Assembly: GCA_023388995.1 (NCBI GenBank)
Contig: JAEWFD010000014.1
Span: forward strand, 1 to 60,561
DNA length: 60,561 bases
Source of the DNA: Bacillota bacterium
GTDB taxonomy: Bacteria > Bacillota_I > Bacilli_A > Erysipelotrichales > Erysipelotrichaceae
Direction: 5' to 3'
The notes under the pieces were generated by a model. It ran no database searches, had not been told where the DNA came from, and worked only from the letters and a program-made list of their open reading frames with translations. The position numbers and the translations under genes are program-made. Below, one piece after another: positions 1 through 8,093 of the stretch. Numbering within the stretch: the first letter of the stretch is position 1; the number at the start of each line of letters is the position of its first letter.

Positions 1-3000
1 TCTTTGTGTAGCCGCTCACATCGGCGTTTGCAAGCCTCCCCAGCGCCGTAACGAACATTCCCCTTGTCATAGTGGTGTTCGGGCTGAACTTGGTTTCAGA
101 AGTGCCGCTGAACAATCCACGGCTTACAACAAACTCAATATCTCCCTTTGCCCAATGACCTGCAATGTCCGTAAATGCGGTGTTAGTCTGTTTATAGCCG
201 ATGCCATAGGTTGAAAAATGATCGGTGCTGAAACGCAGTACCTGTGCCACACTGTCATAGACTGATTTTGTGAGCCAGTGTACCTTGCCCTTGGCATCCG
301 CATAGACCGCCTGCACATTTCCTATGTTTTCATTTGTGCCGAGGGTATAGGGAATAGTTACCGATACGCTGCCTGCGCCGAAGCTGCTAACTGCCTTACC
401 GTTACCGTAGTTCACCTTGAGGTCAAATACCGGGCGGCTACCGATGGCTTTTTTCGCATCACCGGTCAGCTTGCTACTGTCCCCACGGGTGGCGGTGATG
501 TTGACATCCGATTTTGCCTGTTTGTTGATTTCCTGCACGGTAGCCAAATCCATGCCGATTCGGATGTCGGGGTTATCTACCACCACAATGGTGTTGACAA
601 TTTTCTTTTCAATGATAGTGTCCTGCACGGTCTTAGGCAGATTGACCGTAACATGAGAACCGGTCTTGCTGCCGGTATCAACTCGGAGGATCACTGTGAT
701 TCCATTTTGCTCGTTACTGTTTTTCTTGGCGTCCGTTAGAGCCTTTTCAAAGGCATCGGTCACAGTTTTGTCGGAAATATTCACTGTGACAGCGCCCTTA
801 CTGTCCACTGTGCCGGAAACCTTGATTTCTCCCTGTGTAGGTGAATTCGGTTTGTCCGGTGCGGGTGGTGTGACGATAACAGGGCTGCTGTTGTCGTTTG
901 AGGAGCTTCCGCTGCCACTTCCAGAGCCACCGCCGCTGGTGTACGTCCAATGGGCATAGTAGGTCACATTTGCACTGATGGTTGTGCTTGCAAATATTTG
1001 AGTTCCACCACTTGCCGCCGTATACCAGCCGTCAAAGCTGTATCTGCCAGAACGTGTCGGTATCGGAAGTGTTCCTACCGCCGTACCAAGTGCAACCGAG
1101 CGTGATGTTTCACTGATCGTGCCGCCGTTCGGATTGAAGGTGACGGTGTAGGTAGGAACCGCTGTTACAGAAAAACTCAGTTCTACCGTAGCATTGGTGC
1201 TGTGGTCGGTGCTTACGGTCAGTGTTTCATTATAGTTACCTACTGCAAGTCCGACTTTTGTTGTAACGGTAAATGTGGCCGTGCCATTTGCGTCCAGTGT
1301 TGTGTCGCTAAGTGTGCCGATGGTGTAATTGGTGCTGGTCGGCTGGGTCAATGTCACGCTGGAGTTTCCGGTGTTTGTGATGGTGACAGTCTGCACTGCT
1401 GGGGCAGTGTAGCCGACTGATAGCGAACCGAAGTCCTTGGCGGTCGGATTGGCTGTAATGGTGTAGCTGGGCGCAGCGGTTACCGTTAGCATGGCTGGAT
1501 TTGAGGTAGCAACAGGCGCTACCGTGCCACTGACGATGGCACGGTATTGATAGCCGTTCATCCCTGCGGTTACCCCGGTGATAGTCAGCGTCGACGTACT
1601 GGCTCCGCTGTATACTCCACCGCTCGTGATGTTCGTAAAGCCAGAGCTGGTGTCAACCTGCCACTGGTAGGTTATACCTGTTCCGGTTGCCGTAACTGAA
1701 AAGGTTGCATTCTGCCCTGCGTTCACCGTCTGAGAGGATGGCTGACCGGTGATGGAAGGAGCCACTGAGGTATCCACCAGTACGCCGGTCATATTGCCTA
1801 CGCTGTTCAACGTCAGATTCGCATTATTTCCAGCGCCATCTTGGATGGTGCCGCCGTTGAGGATTAGCGAGCCGATGCTGATGCCGTCACTGTCGCTGTT
1901 GCCCACCTGCACCGTATAACGAAAGGCCAGATTACTTGTGCCACTGCCGCTTACATAAGTGGCCTGCCGGGACGTGCTACCGATGATCAGCGAGAGATAC
2001 GGTATGCCGCTGGCGGTGTTTACATTCACATTCTCGTCAAAAATTACTGTGAAGACCAAATTGTTTCCGGCAGAATACGTTCCATTCCCCGGCACCGATA
2101 CCGAAGTAATTGTGGGGGCTGTGGTGTCCGCCGGCGCGACATACGCCGCCGCCTCGATTTTTAACGGAGTGCTGATATTATCCGCCGAATCCTCCACGAC
2201 CACATAAATATTTTTGGCCCCCGCCGTCAGCGTAACGGATTGGTTTGTTACCGCACCAGCTGAAACCGCGCCGAGAGAAGCACTCTCTTTTACCTCAGCA
2301 CTCGTGGGAGCGGACACGCTGCTGTCCTTAACAAGATAATACGCCGTACCCGCCTTGTCGGTGGTAAAGTCGATTGAAGCCGCAGTGTCGCTTGTGCGAT
2401 TTACGCTCCCTGATGAAAGCACCGGCGATATGACATCATCTCCAAACTTTAAGTATTTGTAGATTGCGATATTTTCTGCGACATAAGCGACCGAACTGCT
2501 CCCGTCGTAACTTGTGCTTGCCCCGCCCTGCACGCCGCCGTCCAATGTCGGCACAAATACCATTGCTTTAGTACCGCCTTGAATAACAACAGTTCCTCCG
2601 GTTAAAATAGTAGTATTTGTGAAGTAAATAGCAGTGCCATTGACGGTGCTTATCGTGCCGCCCGATATGTTCAATTGGGCGTAAGTGTTAGTGCTATAAA
2701 TCGCATATCCGTTAATACCTGTCGCACTCACTGTTCCGCCGGAAATATTTAAGATAGCGTTAGCACTAAAAATCGCATATCCATTACTACCTGTCGCGCT
2801 CACTGTTCCACCGGAAATGTTCACTTTGCTGCCATTATTTGCACGAATCGTCCCAATTGTCGTTTTACTTGTCACTATGCCTCCACCCTTACTGTCGGTA
2901 ATGGACAACACACCACCGCCTCCATGTAAGATGGCATTATCATAATTACCGTCAAGCATTTTGCCGTTTAAGTCAATAGTGATGTTGTAGATCCATGAGT

Positions 3001-4477
3001 CGGGAATCTTGACCATTCCAGTGCCGCTATAACTCTCGGAAAGCTTCAAATTCAAATCGCCTGTCGCACCGTCTATGGCTGATTGGAGAGCCGTACGATC
3101 GGAAATCAAAATCACAGGCGGTGTGTCGGCAGCCTCCACCTTGATGTATTTGTAGCTGGCAAGGCTCGACGCATTATACGTACCCGCACCATCTCCGTTT
3201 TTGTTGGCACCCGCGGTAACGGTGCATCCCGTATAGCCCGAGGTCGTCAAGCTTCCGTCCAGCGCTTTCGTATCACTTTTGACAGTCACCGTGCCTCCTG
3301 TGACGGTTAGCGCACCGGCTATGCCTACCAAAGAGCCATTTGCTGTTAGCCGGCCGTCGGAGACTGTGACGGGGCCTTCTGCTGCGTTTGTGTGCAATCC
3401 TGTTTTCCCGCTTGCAGTTACCTCGCCATTGTTAATCGCGACACCGTCGGTTGCTATCATTCCAAAGGAATTAAGCGCAGATGTGTCCGCTGATGCTTCT
3501 ACTCCTTCATTGGAAATCGTTATATCGCCATTGGAGGCTATGGCCATGGAGGTCTGGGTTGCTGCTACGCCGGCAGCCGTAACCCTTCCGCCTTCAATTG
3601 CGATACTTCCTGCACTGTATATTCCGATGCTAAATTTTCCTGTACCGCCGCTGATATGCAGACTGCCGCTGCCGGAAAGGTTCAGCGTACCACCGGTATA
3701 GATACCAATGCTGGCGCTACCGCTCTGGTTTTTGCCTATGACGGTGCTGTTTCCCACCATTTCAATCTTCAGAGCATTATCGGCGTAAATGCCGTAATAG
3801 GCGGTTGTAACGCTGTCAATCCATGTCCCATTATACGCTGCGTTGATGGTCGCATTGTCAAGAGTAAGTGTGCTTGTGTCAGGGTCATAGGTGATGATTG
3901 CGCCCTCATAATTCGCTGCGTCTAGAACATCGTCCTTGTTGGCGTCGGTCACCTGCACGCCGCCCACCCATATATTGTAAGTTGTGGCAGATAGGGGGCT
4001 TGCTATCTCCCGCGCCGCCGCAATTGGCAGCGTTTCGCCCATCGTCACGGTAATGTGCGGCAGCGCTGTTTTGACCGTGTAGCCCATTATGATCGGCGAA
4101 AAAATATATTCGCCCCCGGTGTTTGGGTCGTAGTCAGGCGAATCCCATGTCACCGGAATCTCCATGGTGTTTTCCACCCATTCAGGCTCGGTTGCCGTTG
4201 TGGGAGTTGCCGTTTCCGGGCTGCCAGAATTCTGTGTAGGATTTTCAGCGGTAGGCACGGCTGTCCGCACCATGGCGGTCAGCGTTTCGGGCAATTCCAA
4301 ATCTTCAATGGAAGTTCCGAGCGATACCGCTTTTTCTGTTTCTGTCAGCGGTGCAAAGCTGATAATTTCTCTGCTCCCGCCAATGGTCGTATGTATTTCT
4401 TCCGCCATTGCCGATACCGGCAGCATGGACACTATCATGCACAGCGCAAGAAACATACTTAATAGTCGTTTGTTCAT
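1..4477 (-). CDS. SLH-domain cell-surface protein, 3' end outside window
   Basis: One open frame on the minus strand runs from an ATG at 4477 to the left edge (about 1492 residues) without a stop, so the gene is partial. I checked the frame by translating at both ends and around 950, 1200 and 2500. It opens with a signal peptide (MNKRLLSMFLALCMIVSM, then an AMA cleavage site). Residues about 160-640 are Gly/Ser/Thr-rich short repeats of the kind NISGGTV, typical of right-handed beta-helix proteins. Ig-like segments follow (QPSSQTV, YQWQVD), then an InlB/Flg_new repeat near residues 1106-1175 ending in YYAHWTYT. The visible end is a classic SLH segment (FSPNTTMTRGMFVTALGRLA), which in the family anchors the protein to secondary wall polymer. 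The likely role is an S-layer-associated or adhesive surface protein. The DNA is visibly richer in G+C than its neighbours, hinting at transfer. Confidence 0.85.
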   Translation of the reverse strand, partial: MNKRLLSMFLALCMIVSMLPVSAMAEEIHTTIGGSREIISFAPLTETEKAVSLGTSIEDLELPETLTAMVRTAVPTAENPTQNSGSPETATPTTATEPEWVENTMEIPVTWDSPDYDPNTGGEYIFSPIIMGYTVKTALPHITVTMGETLPIAAAREIASPLSATTYNIWVGGVQVTDANKDDVLDAANYEGAIITYDPDTSTLTLDNATINAAYNGTWIDSVTTAYYGIYADNALKIEMVGNSTVIGKNQSGSASIGIYTGGTLNLSGSGSLHISGGTGKFSIGIYSAGSIAIEGGRVTAAGVAATQTSMAIASNGDITISNEGVEASADTSALNSFGMIATDGVAINNGEVTASGKTGLHTNAAEGPVTVSDGRLTANGSLVGIAGALTVTGGTVTVKSDTKALDGSLTTSGYTGCTVTAGANKNGDGAGTYNASSLASYKYIKVEAADTPPVILISDRTALQSAIDGATGDLNLKLSESYSGTGMVKIPDSWIYNITIDLNGKMLDGNYDNAILHGGGGVLSITDSKGGGIVTSKTTIGTIRANNGSKVNISGGTVSATGSNGYAIFSANAILNISGGTVSATGINGYAIYSTNTYAQLNISGGTISTVNGTAIYFTNTTILTGGTVVIQGGTKAMVFVPTLDGGVQGGASTSYDGSSSVAYVAENIAIYKYLKFGDDVISPVLSSGSVNRTSDTAASIDFTTDKAGTAYYLVKDSSVSAPTSAEVKESASLGAVSAGAVTNQSVTLTAGAKNIYVVVEDSADNISTPLKIEAAAYVAPADTTAPTITSVSVPGNGTYSAGNNLVFTVIFDENVNVNTASGIPYLSLIIGSTSRQATYVSGSGTSNLAFRYTVQVGNSDSDGISIGSLILNGGTIQDGAGNNANLTLNSVGNMTGVLVDTSVAPSITGQPSSQTVNAGQNATFSVTATGTGITYQWQVDTSSGFTNITSGGVYSGASTSTLTITGVTAGMNGYQYRAIVSGTVAPVATSNPAMLTVTAAPSYTITANPTAKDFGSLSVGYTAPAVQTVTITNTGNSSVTLTQPTSTNYTIGTLSDTTLDANGTATFTVTTKVGLAVGNYNETLTVSTDHSTNATVELSFSVTAVPTYTVTFNPNGGTISETSRSVALGTAVGTLPIPTRSGRYSFDGWYTAASGGTQIFASTTISANVTYYAHWTYTSGGGSGSGSGSSSNDNSSPVIVTPPAPDKPNSPTQGEIKVSGTVDSKGAVTVNISDKTVTDAFEKALTDAKKNSNEQNGITVILRVDTGSKTGSHVTVNLPKTVQDTIIEKKIVNTIVVVDNPDIRIGMDLATVQEINKQAKSDVNITATRGDSSKLTGDAKKAIGSRPVFDLKVNYGNGKAVSSFGAGSVSVTIPYTLGTNENIGNVQAVYADAKGKVHWLTKSVYDSVAQVLRFSTDHFSTYGIGYKQTNTAFTDIAGHWAKGDIEFVVSRGLFSGTSETKFSPNTTMTRGMFVTALGRLANADVSGYTK

Positions 4478-4497
4478 ATAGTTTGTTCCTCCTTGGT

Positions 4498-4653
4498 TCA
4501 TAAATTTGTGTTTCCTTGTTCCAAAAGTTTCTGTAGCCTATCGGCTTCTTCCTCAGTGGCGGGGCGAATATGTTTTTTCTCGCAAGATGGGCATCCCTGC
4601 ACCTCGATTGACCGGCAGAATACAAAACTGCAGTCCTCGCAAACATACATCAT
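4498..4653 (-). CDS. small zinc-ribbon protein (51 aa)
   Basis: This short protein has two CxxC knuckles (CEDC at residues 5-8 and CPSC at 21-24), a layout like rubredoxin or zinc-ribbon modules, and a charged helical tail. An AAAGGAGG Shine-Dalgarno lies 5 and 8 nt before two consecutive ATG codons (4653 and 4650), which sets the start and rules out longer readings that run into the upstream gene. It sits between the DUF4428/SHOCT gene and the SLH gene on the same strand, with about 35 nt and 20 nt gaps, so it is probably co-transcribed. The function is unknown; binding of one zinc ion is inferred from the four cysteines. Confidence 0.65.
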   Translation of the reverse strand: MMYVCEDCSFVFCRSIEVQGCPSCEKKHIRPATEEEADRLQKLLEQGNTNL

Positions 4654-4687
4654 ATGATCCTCCTTTCTTGACAGATAACCCATTCCG

Positions 4688-5593
4688 TTAAATGCCCAGC
4701 AACTGCTTTTTCTTTGCATCAAATTCCTGCTGCGAAATGAGGCCATCTTCCATGAGTGTTTTGTACTTCTTGATTTCTTCAATGCCATCAGCAGGTGCCG
4801 TTTTGGCTGCAAAGGCTTCGGCTGTTTTGCCAAAGGCAATGGACTGCTCCGGCACAACTGGAAACGCTACTGTTCGCAGTGCAAGAGCTAGCTTTTCTAT
4901 TTCCTCGATACACTTGCGATAGGAACGAAGATAGTCATCTACACTCGGGAAGTTACGATCAAAGCGCGGACCAGCCATATTGCATTTGATCACCGACCAG
5001 TAAGGATGATTCAAACGCAGTTCTACATTGAATGATTCAAACGGCGCGGGCACATTGAAATACTGTGATCCTGCTGTTGTGTTTACCTTGCCACTATCCA
5101 TCTTATCAAGAGCTCGAGCCAGCTGCCTATTCACCGTAAACTGGCTGATGAGCGGTGCCACTGCCATTGCGCGTTCGGCAACGGTACTGGCATATCGACA
5201 GATCCCTGTTTGCGAACCTTCAACCAGAAGAACATTGTCCTCTTTGATGGTGAAAGATGTTACATGGTGGCCTTCAAATATGGTTTTGTCCAGATTCTTG
5301 CTCATGCAAAACATCTTATTTACATAATCAAAGATAATTTTTGTATCCCAAACCCCGAAGTCAATCTCTCCCATCATCATGAACTTGTCCTTCAACAACT
5401 GATTTTGGTCGTAAAACGTCAAGTATTCCTTAAATTCCTGCATGGTAAGCTGATTTGCCTGGCCTGCATCCATATCAATCTTGCCGTAACAGGTACTGCA
5501 AATATAATCATCCTCGATCTTCGCTGGAAGCAGCCATCCAATCTTGCCACCACAAATCGGGCAAGGCGATTTTCTAGAAAATACACCCATCAT
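4688..5593 (-). CDS. DUF4428 / SHOCT domain protein
   Basis: The 301-residue protein starts with a treble-clef-like zinc motif (CPIC at 11-14 and CSTC near 33-36), the signature of DUF4428. A long mixed central part resembles proteins found beside membrane-shaping or phage-shock-type modules. The last 30 residues (MEDGLISQQEFDAKKKQLLG) are a SHOCT oligomerisation motif. The start is supported by GGAGG five bases before ATG. It lies 22 nt downstream of a decayed DUF2207 gene that itself overlaps lemA. The LemA / DUF2207 / zinc-binding combination recurs in Firmicutes, but its role is not established. No signal peptide or transmembrane segment is visible. Confidence 0.75.
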   Translation of the reverse strand: MMGVFSRKSPCPICGGKIGWLLPAKIEDDYICSTCYGKIDMDAGQANQLTMQEFKEYLTFYDQNQLLKDKFMMMGEIDFGVWDTKIIFDYVNKMFCMSKNLDKTIFEGHHVTSFTIKEDNVLLVEGSQTGICRYASTVAERAMAVAPLISQFTVNRQLARALDKMDSGKVNTTAGSQYFNVPAPFESFNVELRLNHPYWSVIKCNMAGPRFDRNFPSVDDYLRSYRKCIEEIEKLALALRTVAFPVVPEQSIAFGKTAEAFAAKTAPADGIEEIKKYKTLMEDGLISQQEFDAKKKQLLGI

Positions 5594-5615
5594 TCATTCC
5601 TCCATAGTTGAATCA

Positions 5616-6199
5616 TTATCTTGTTCCGCCCCCAACTCCACCATCGTCAGAACCACCGCCACCACCTAGGGAGGCAAATCCGCAGTTCCTTGATACCACG
5701 CTCGGCAATCAGTGAAAAACCGTCAGATACCGTTTTAACCCCATTAACTCGCCCAGCTTATTTGCCTGCAAGATCGCATCGGCACCTGCAGCTACTTCCA
5801 ACAAAGTATGCAAGTACTCATCATAGGGATTCATGTAGTTATGATGAGAGCCCATCAGCACTGTAAGCACCGACCGCTTGTTCCAGCTTATAAGAAATGG
5901 TATAGTGGTTTTGTCCATACTGGCTGATGCCAAAGCAGGTCTCATAGCCAGCTTATGTATCATGAATACCAGTTTTCTTCGCTTTTTCCGCAAAACTCCC
6001 GTCAACCTCCCATTCAGACAAAAGCACATATGAACCATTTTGGTCAAACACCGCAAGTTCGCTGATGGTCAGATAATCCGGTGCATTCGATATTAATGCT
6101 GTTCACGCGATTTGCAGCCAAAACAGGCAGAGCAAAGGAATACAGCAGAGCACAACACAAAATCAGCTCTGTCTTTCCTTTGCACATAAAGTTCCTCAT
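5616..6199 (-). pseudogene. decayed DUF2207-family membrane protein
   Basis: Pieces of one protein appear in different frames. The ATG at 6199-6197 overlaps the lemA stop (ATGA), and a signal peptide follows (LCCALLYSFALPVLA) with a mature start RVNSINIECT. A second frame reads WEVDGSFAEKAKKTGIHDT, then, after an in-frame stop, ETCFGISQYGQNHYTISYKL. A third frame gives YLHTLLEVAAGADAILQANK and LMGLKRYL, and further on FSLIAERGIKELRI. The gene ends in a Gly-rich tail (GGGGGSDDGGVGGGTR, stop at 5616-5618). The order matches DUF2207-type proteins (signal peptide, beta domain, LKRYL-type C-terminal motif, Gly-rich tail), but most of the middle and membrane part is missing, and frameshifts and stops interrupt what remains. 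I judge it non-functional unless it is a sequencing artefact. Confidence 0.7.
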
Positions 6200-6750
6200 T
6201 TCATACTAGGCATATCCGCCTTGGCTGTCTGTTCTGCTAAATAAGATCTTTGCTGAAACCCAAGCATTCCAGAAATCATGGAAACGGGGAGCATCCGGAT
6301 TTCTCGATTTAATTTTGTGACGCTGTCATTGTAGACTAGACGGCTCGTGCGGACCATGTTTTCAAAGGTCTGCACTGCATCCATGGTTTTGATATAGCTT
6401 TCATTTGCCTTTAATTCGGGATATTGCTCCGTAACCATAGCAACCCTGCCCAGAGCTTCGGAAATTATCCCTTCTTGGCGCACCACATCATCCGGTGTGG
6501 ATTTTGCCGTAATTACACTTCTTCTTGATCTGATGGTTTCAATTATTGTTTCGCTTTCATGTTTGGCATAACCTTTTGTCAGATCCAAAAGCGCACTCAA
6601 AGCATCAAAGCGACTTGAAAGCTGCACCCCAATCTGGCTCATAGCATTGCTGATGTTCTCATCAAGTACGACCAGCCTGCGTTGAGTAGAAATCGACCAT
6701 AGCACAATGAGCGCAATAATAGAGATGAGTGCAATGAAAGTTGGCAACAT
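6196..6750 (-). CDS. lemA: LemA family protein
   Basis: The 184-residue protein has one N-terminal membrane helix (FIALISIIALIVLWSI), then the helical LemA domain. Family marks include the NISNAMSQIGVQLSSRFDAL segment, a YPELKANESY-like segment (here EQYPELKANESYI) and the near-terminal FENMVRTSRLVYNDSV stretch. LemA proteins are membrane-anchored four-helix proteins of unclear function, usually next to DUF2207 or TPM-domain genes. Here the downstream partner, which overlaps the stop codon by ATGA, is a pseudogene. The gene is intact and of normal family length. Confidence 0.9.
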   Translation of the reverse strand: MLPTFIALISIIALIVLWSISTQRRLVVLDENISNAMSQIGVQLSSRFDALSALLDLTKGYAKHESETIIETIRSRRSVITAKSTPDDVVRQEGIISEALGRVAMVTEQYPELKANESYIKTMDAVQTFENMVRTSRLVYNDSVTKLNREIRMLPVSMISGMLGFQQRSYLAEQTAKADMPSMK

Positions 6751-6984
6751 ATAATAAAACCTCCCTTTTGTTTTTTTATGTACAGCAATGACATAAACAT
6801 AATTTAGTTGTTTCGACGATTAGTAAGATAGCTTCTCATCGCAAATGGTGTGTTAAAATTAACTCCAATGAAATACTTCCGATTATTTCGGTCAGATTTG
6901 CTTCAAACGAAGTGTTTGCTCAAGTATCATAAGTAAAGAATAATACTGGCATTATGCCTTCGGCCACTGCATAACCATCTTTGT

Positions 6985-7167
6985 CTAAAACTCCACAAAA
7001 TCACTTGGTACAAGAAAAGTCGTAAAATTTACTTCCTTGATGGCAAGCGTGATATCTGCGGCAGCAGATCCCGATGTGCCGGGCGTAGAGTCCCCTTCCT
7101 TTCCGTTGCAGACCGCAAGGCTCAATGTCATACCGAATACCAGCAAAAGCCTCCAAAATTTATTCAT
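6985..7167 (-). CDS. small lipoprotein, probably truncated
   Basis: The ATG at 7167 follows GGAG by 8 nt. The 60-residue product has a signal peptide and a weak lipobox (LSLAVCNG, Cys near residue 20), then a Ser/Gly-rich linker (STPGTSGSAAA) and a short beta-like segment before a TAG. Just past the stop, another frame continues with DKDGYAVAEGIMPVLFFTYD, and after one more stop ANTSFEANLTEIIGSISLEL. That resembles the body of DUF4352-like lipoproteins, so the gene is probably the start of a frameshifted lipoprotein whose remnant extends to about 6835. The remnant reading is an inference from a few residues. Confidence 0.45.
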   Translation of the reverse strand: MNKFWRLLLVFGMTLSLAVCNGKEGDSTPGTSGSAAADITLAIKEVNFTTFLVPSDFVEF

Positions 7168-7266
7168 ATCATTTTCTCCATTTTTGATTGGCTTTTTAGG
7201 GAAACTCCCTTGCAGAAAATTTACCAAATATTAATTGAAGTAAATGTTTTTTGCATGAAACATGAA

Positions 7267-7314
7267 TTTTTCGACATGAATCATATGTCGAAAAACCGCT
7301 TTTTATGCTATATT
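7267..7314 (+). promoter_or_regulatory. perfect inverted repeat overlapping promoter of the LytTR/AgrC pair
   Basis: Two 11-bp arms, TTTTTCGACAT (7267-7277) and ATGTCGAAAAA (7285-7295), are exact inverse complements separated by 7 bp. An extended -10 (TGCTATATT, hexamer 7309-7314) follows, with the expected -35 position inside the right arm and no good -35 hexamer of its own. The geometry fits an activator or repressor operator for the response-regulator gene that starts at 7350. It lacks a run of T directly after the stem, apart from the T-rich right flank (CCGCTTTTTATG), so a terminator for the opposite gene is less likely. Confidence 0.5.
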
Positions 7315-7349
7315 TATCATTAGGAAGATAGTAAAGCGGAGGATTTTTT

Positions 7350-8078
7350 ATGATCGAGATAGCAATCTGTGATGACAATATTGATGAATTATCCAATATG
7401 GCACAGCTCGTGAATCAATATCGATCAACCAAACATTTAGATTGCAAATATACCTTGTTTCCAAACGGATTTGAGTTAATTTCTGCGCTGGAAAAGGGAA
7501 GCCAATATGGGATCTATTGCCTGGATATTATCATGCCGGGATTTATGGGCATTGACGTCGCAAAGGAAATACGTGGCTTTAATAAAACTGCACCAATTAT
7601 ATTTTTTACCTCATCACCTGAATTTGCATTGGAAAGCTATTCAGTCAAGGCCATTAATTACGTATTAAAGCCAATAACAAAAGAAAAACTATTCTTTACA
7701 CTTGACGAAATTATAGAACAGATCAGCACCGAAAAGGATGAAGATACGATTATCGTAAAAAGCAATGAAGGTATTCAAAAGATACGTATTTCGAATTTGG
7801 TTTTTGCTGAAGTCATCGGTCGGAATGTCCGATATCACATATTGTCCGGCAAGATGATCGAATGCACCGAATCATTCTCTACAGTCTGTACAAATCTGTT
7901 ACACTATGGGTGTTTTGTCAAGCCACATCGCTCCTATCTTGTAAATATGCAATATGTAGATACCATCGAGAATCATCAGATCATCTTGCAGACCCTTTTC
8001 GCAGTCCCAATTGCCCAAGGAAAGGCTCGCGAGATAAAACAACAGTATCTCGCCTATCAAATGAAAGAATCATGCTAG
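7350..8078 (+). CDS. LytTR-family response regulator (AgrA-like)
   Basis: The 242-residue protein has a receiver domain (residues 1-125) with acidic pair D8/D9, phospho-acceptor D59 (YCLDIIMPG) and conserved K107 (YVLKP). A LytTR DNA-binding domain follows (about 140-238) containing FVKPHRSYLVNM, typical of AgrA, ComE and VirR. RBS GCGGAGG precedes the ATG. It is directly followed by a histidine kinase, so the two form a two-component system. AgrA-type regulators usually bind paired direct repeats, whereas the visible element upstream is an inverted repeat. The target genes are not evident. Confidence 0.92.
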   Translation: MIEIAICDDNIDELSNMAQLVNQYRSTKHLDCKYTLFPNGFELISALEKGSQYGIYCLDIIMPGFMGIDVAKEIRGFNKTAPIIFFTSSPEFALESYSVKAINYVLKPITKEKLFFTLDEIIEQISTEKDEDTIIVKSNEGIQKIRISNLVFAEVIGRNVRYHILSGKMIECTESFSTVCTNLLHYGCFVKPHRSYLVNMQYVDTIENHQIILQTLFAVPIAQGKAREIKQQYLAYQMKESC

Positions 8079-8093
8079 ATGGAGGTGTTTTGC

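Noticed and set aside
278..739. Plus-strand open frames inside 1-4477
   Set aside because: They lie antisense to the SLH surface-protein frame, whose translation is continuous and shows known domains. They have no RBS or family resemblance.
7267..7295. Terminator for the small lipoprotein gene
   Set aside because: It lies upstream of that gene, and the arms overlap a promoter of the opposite gene.
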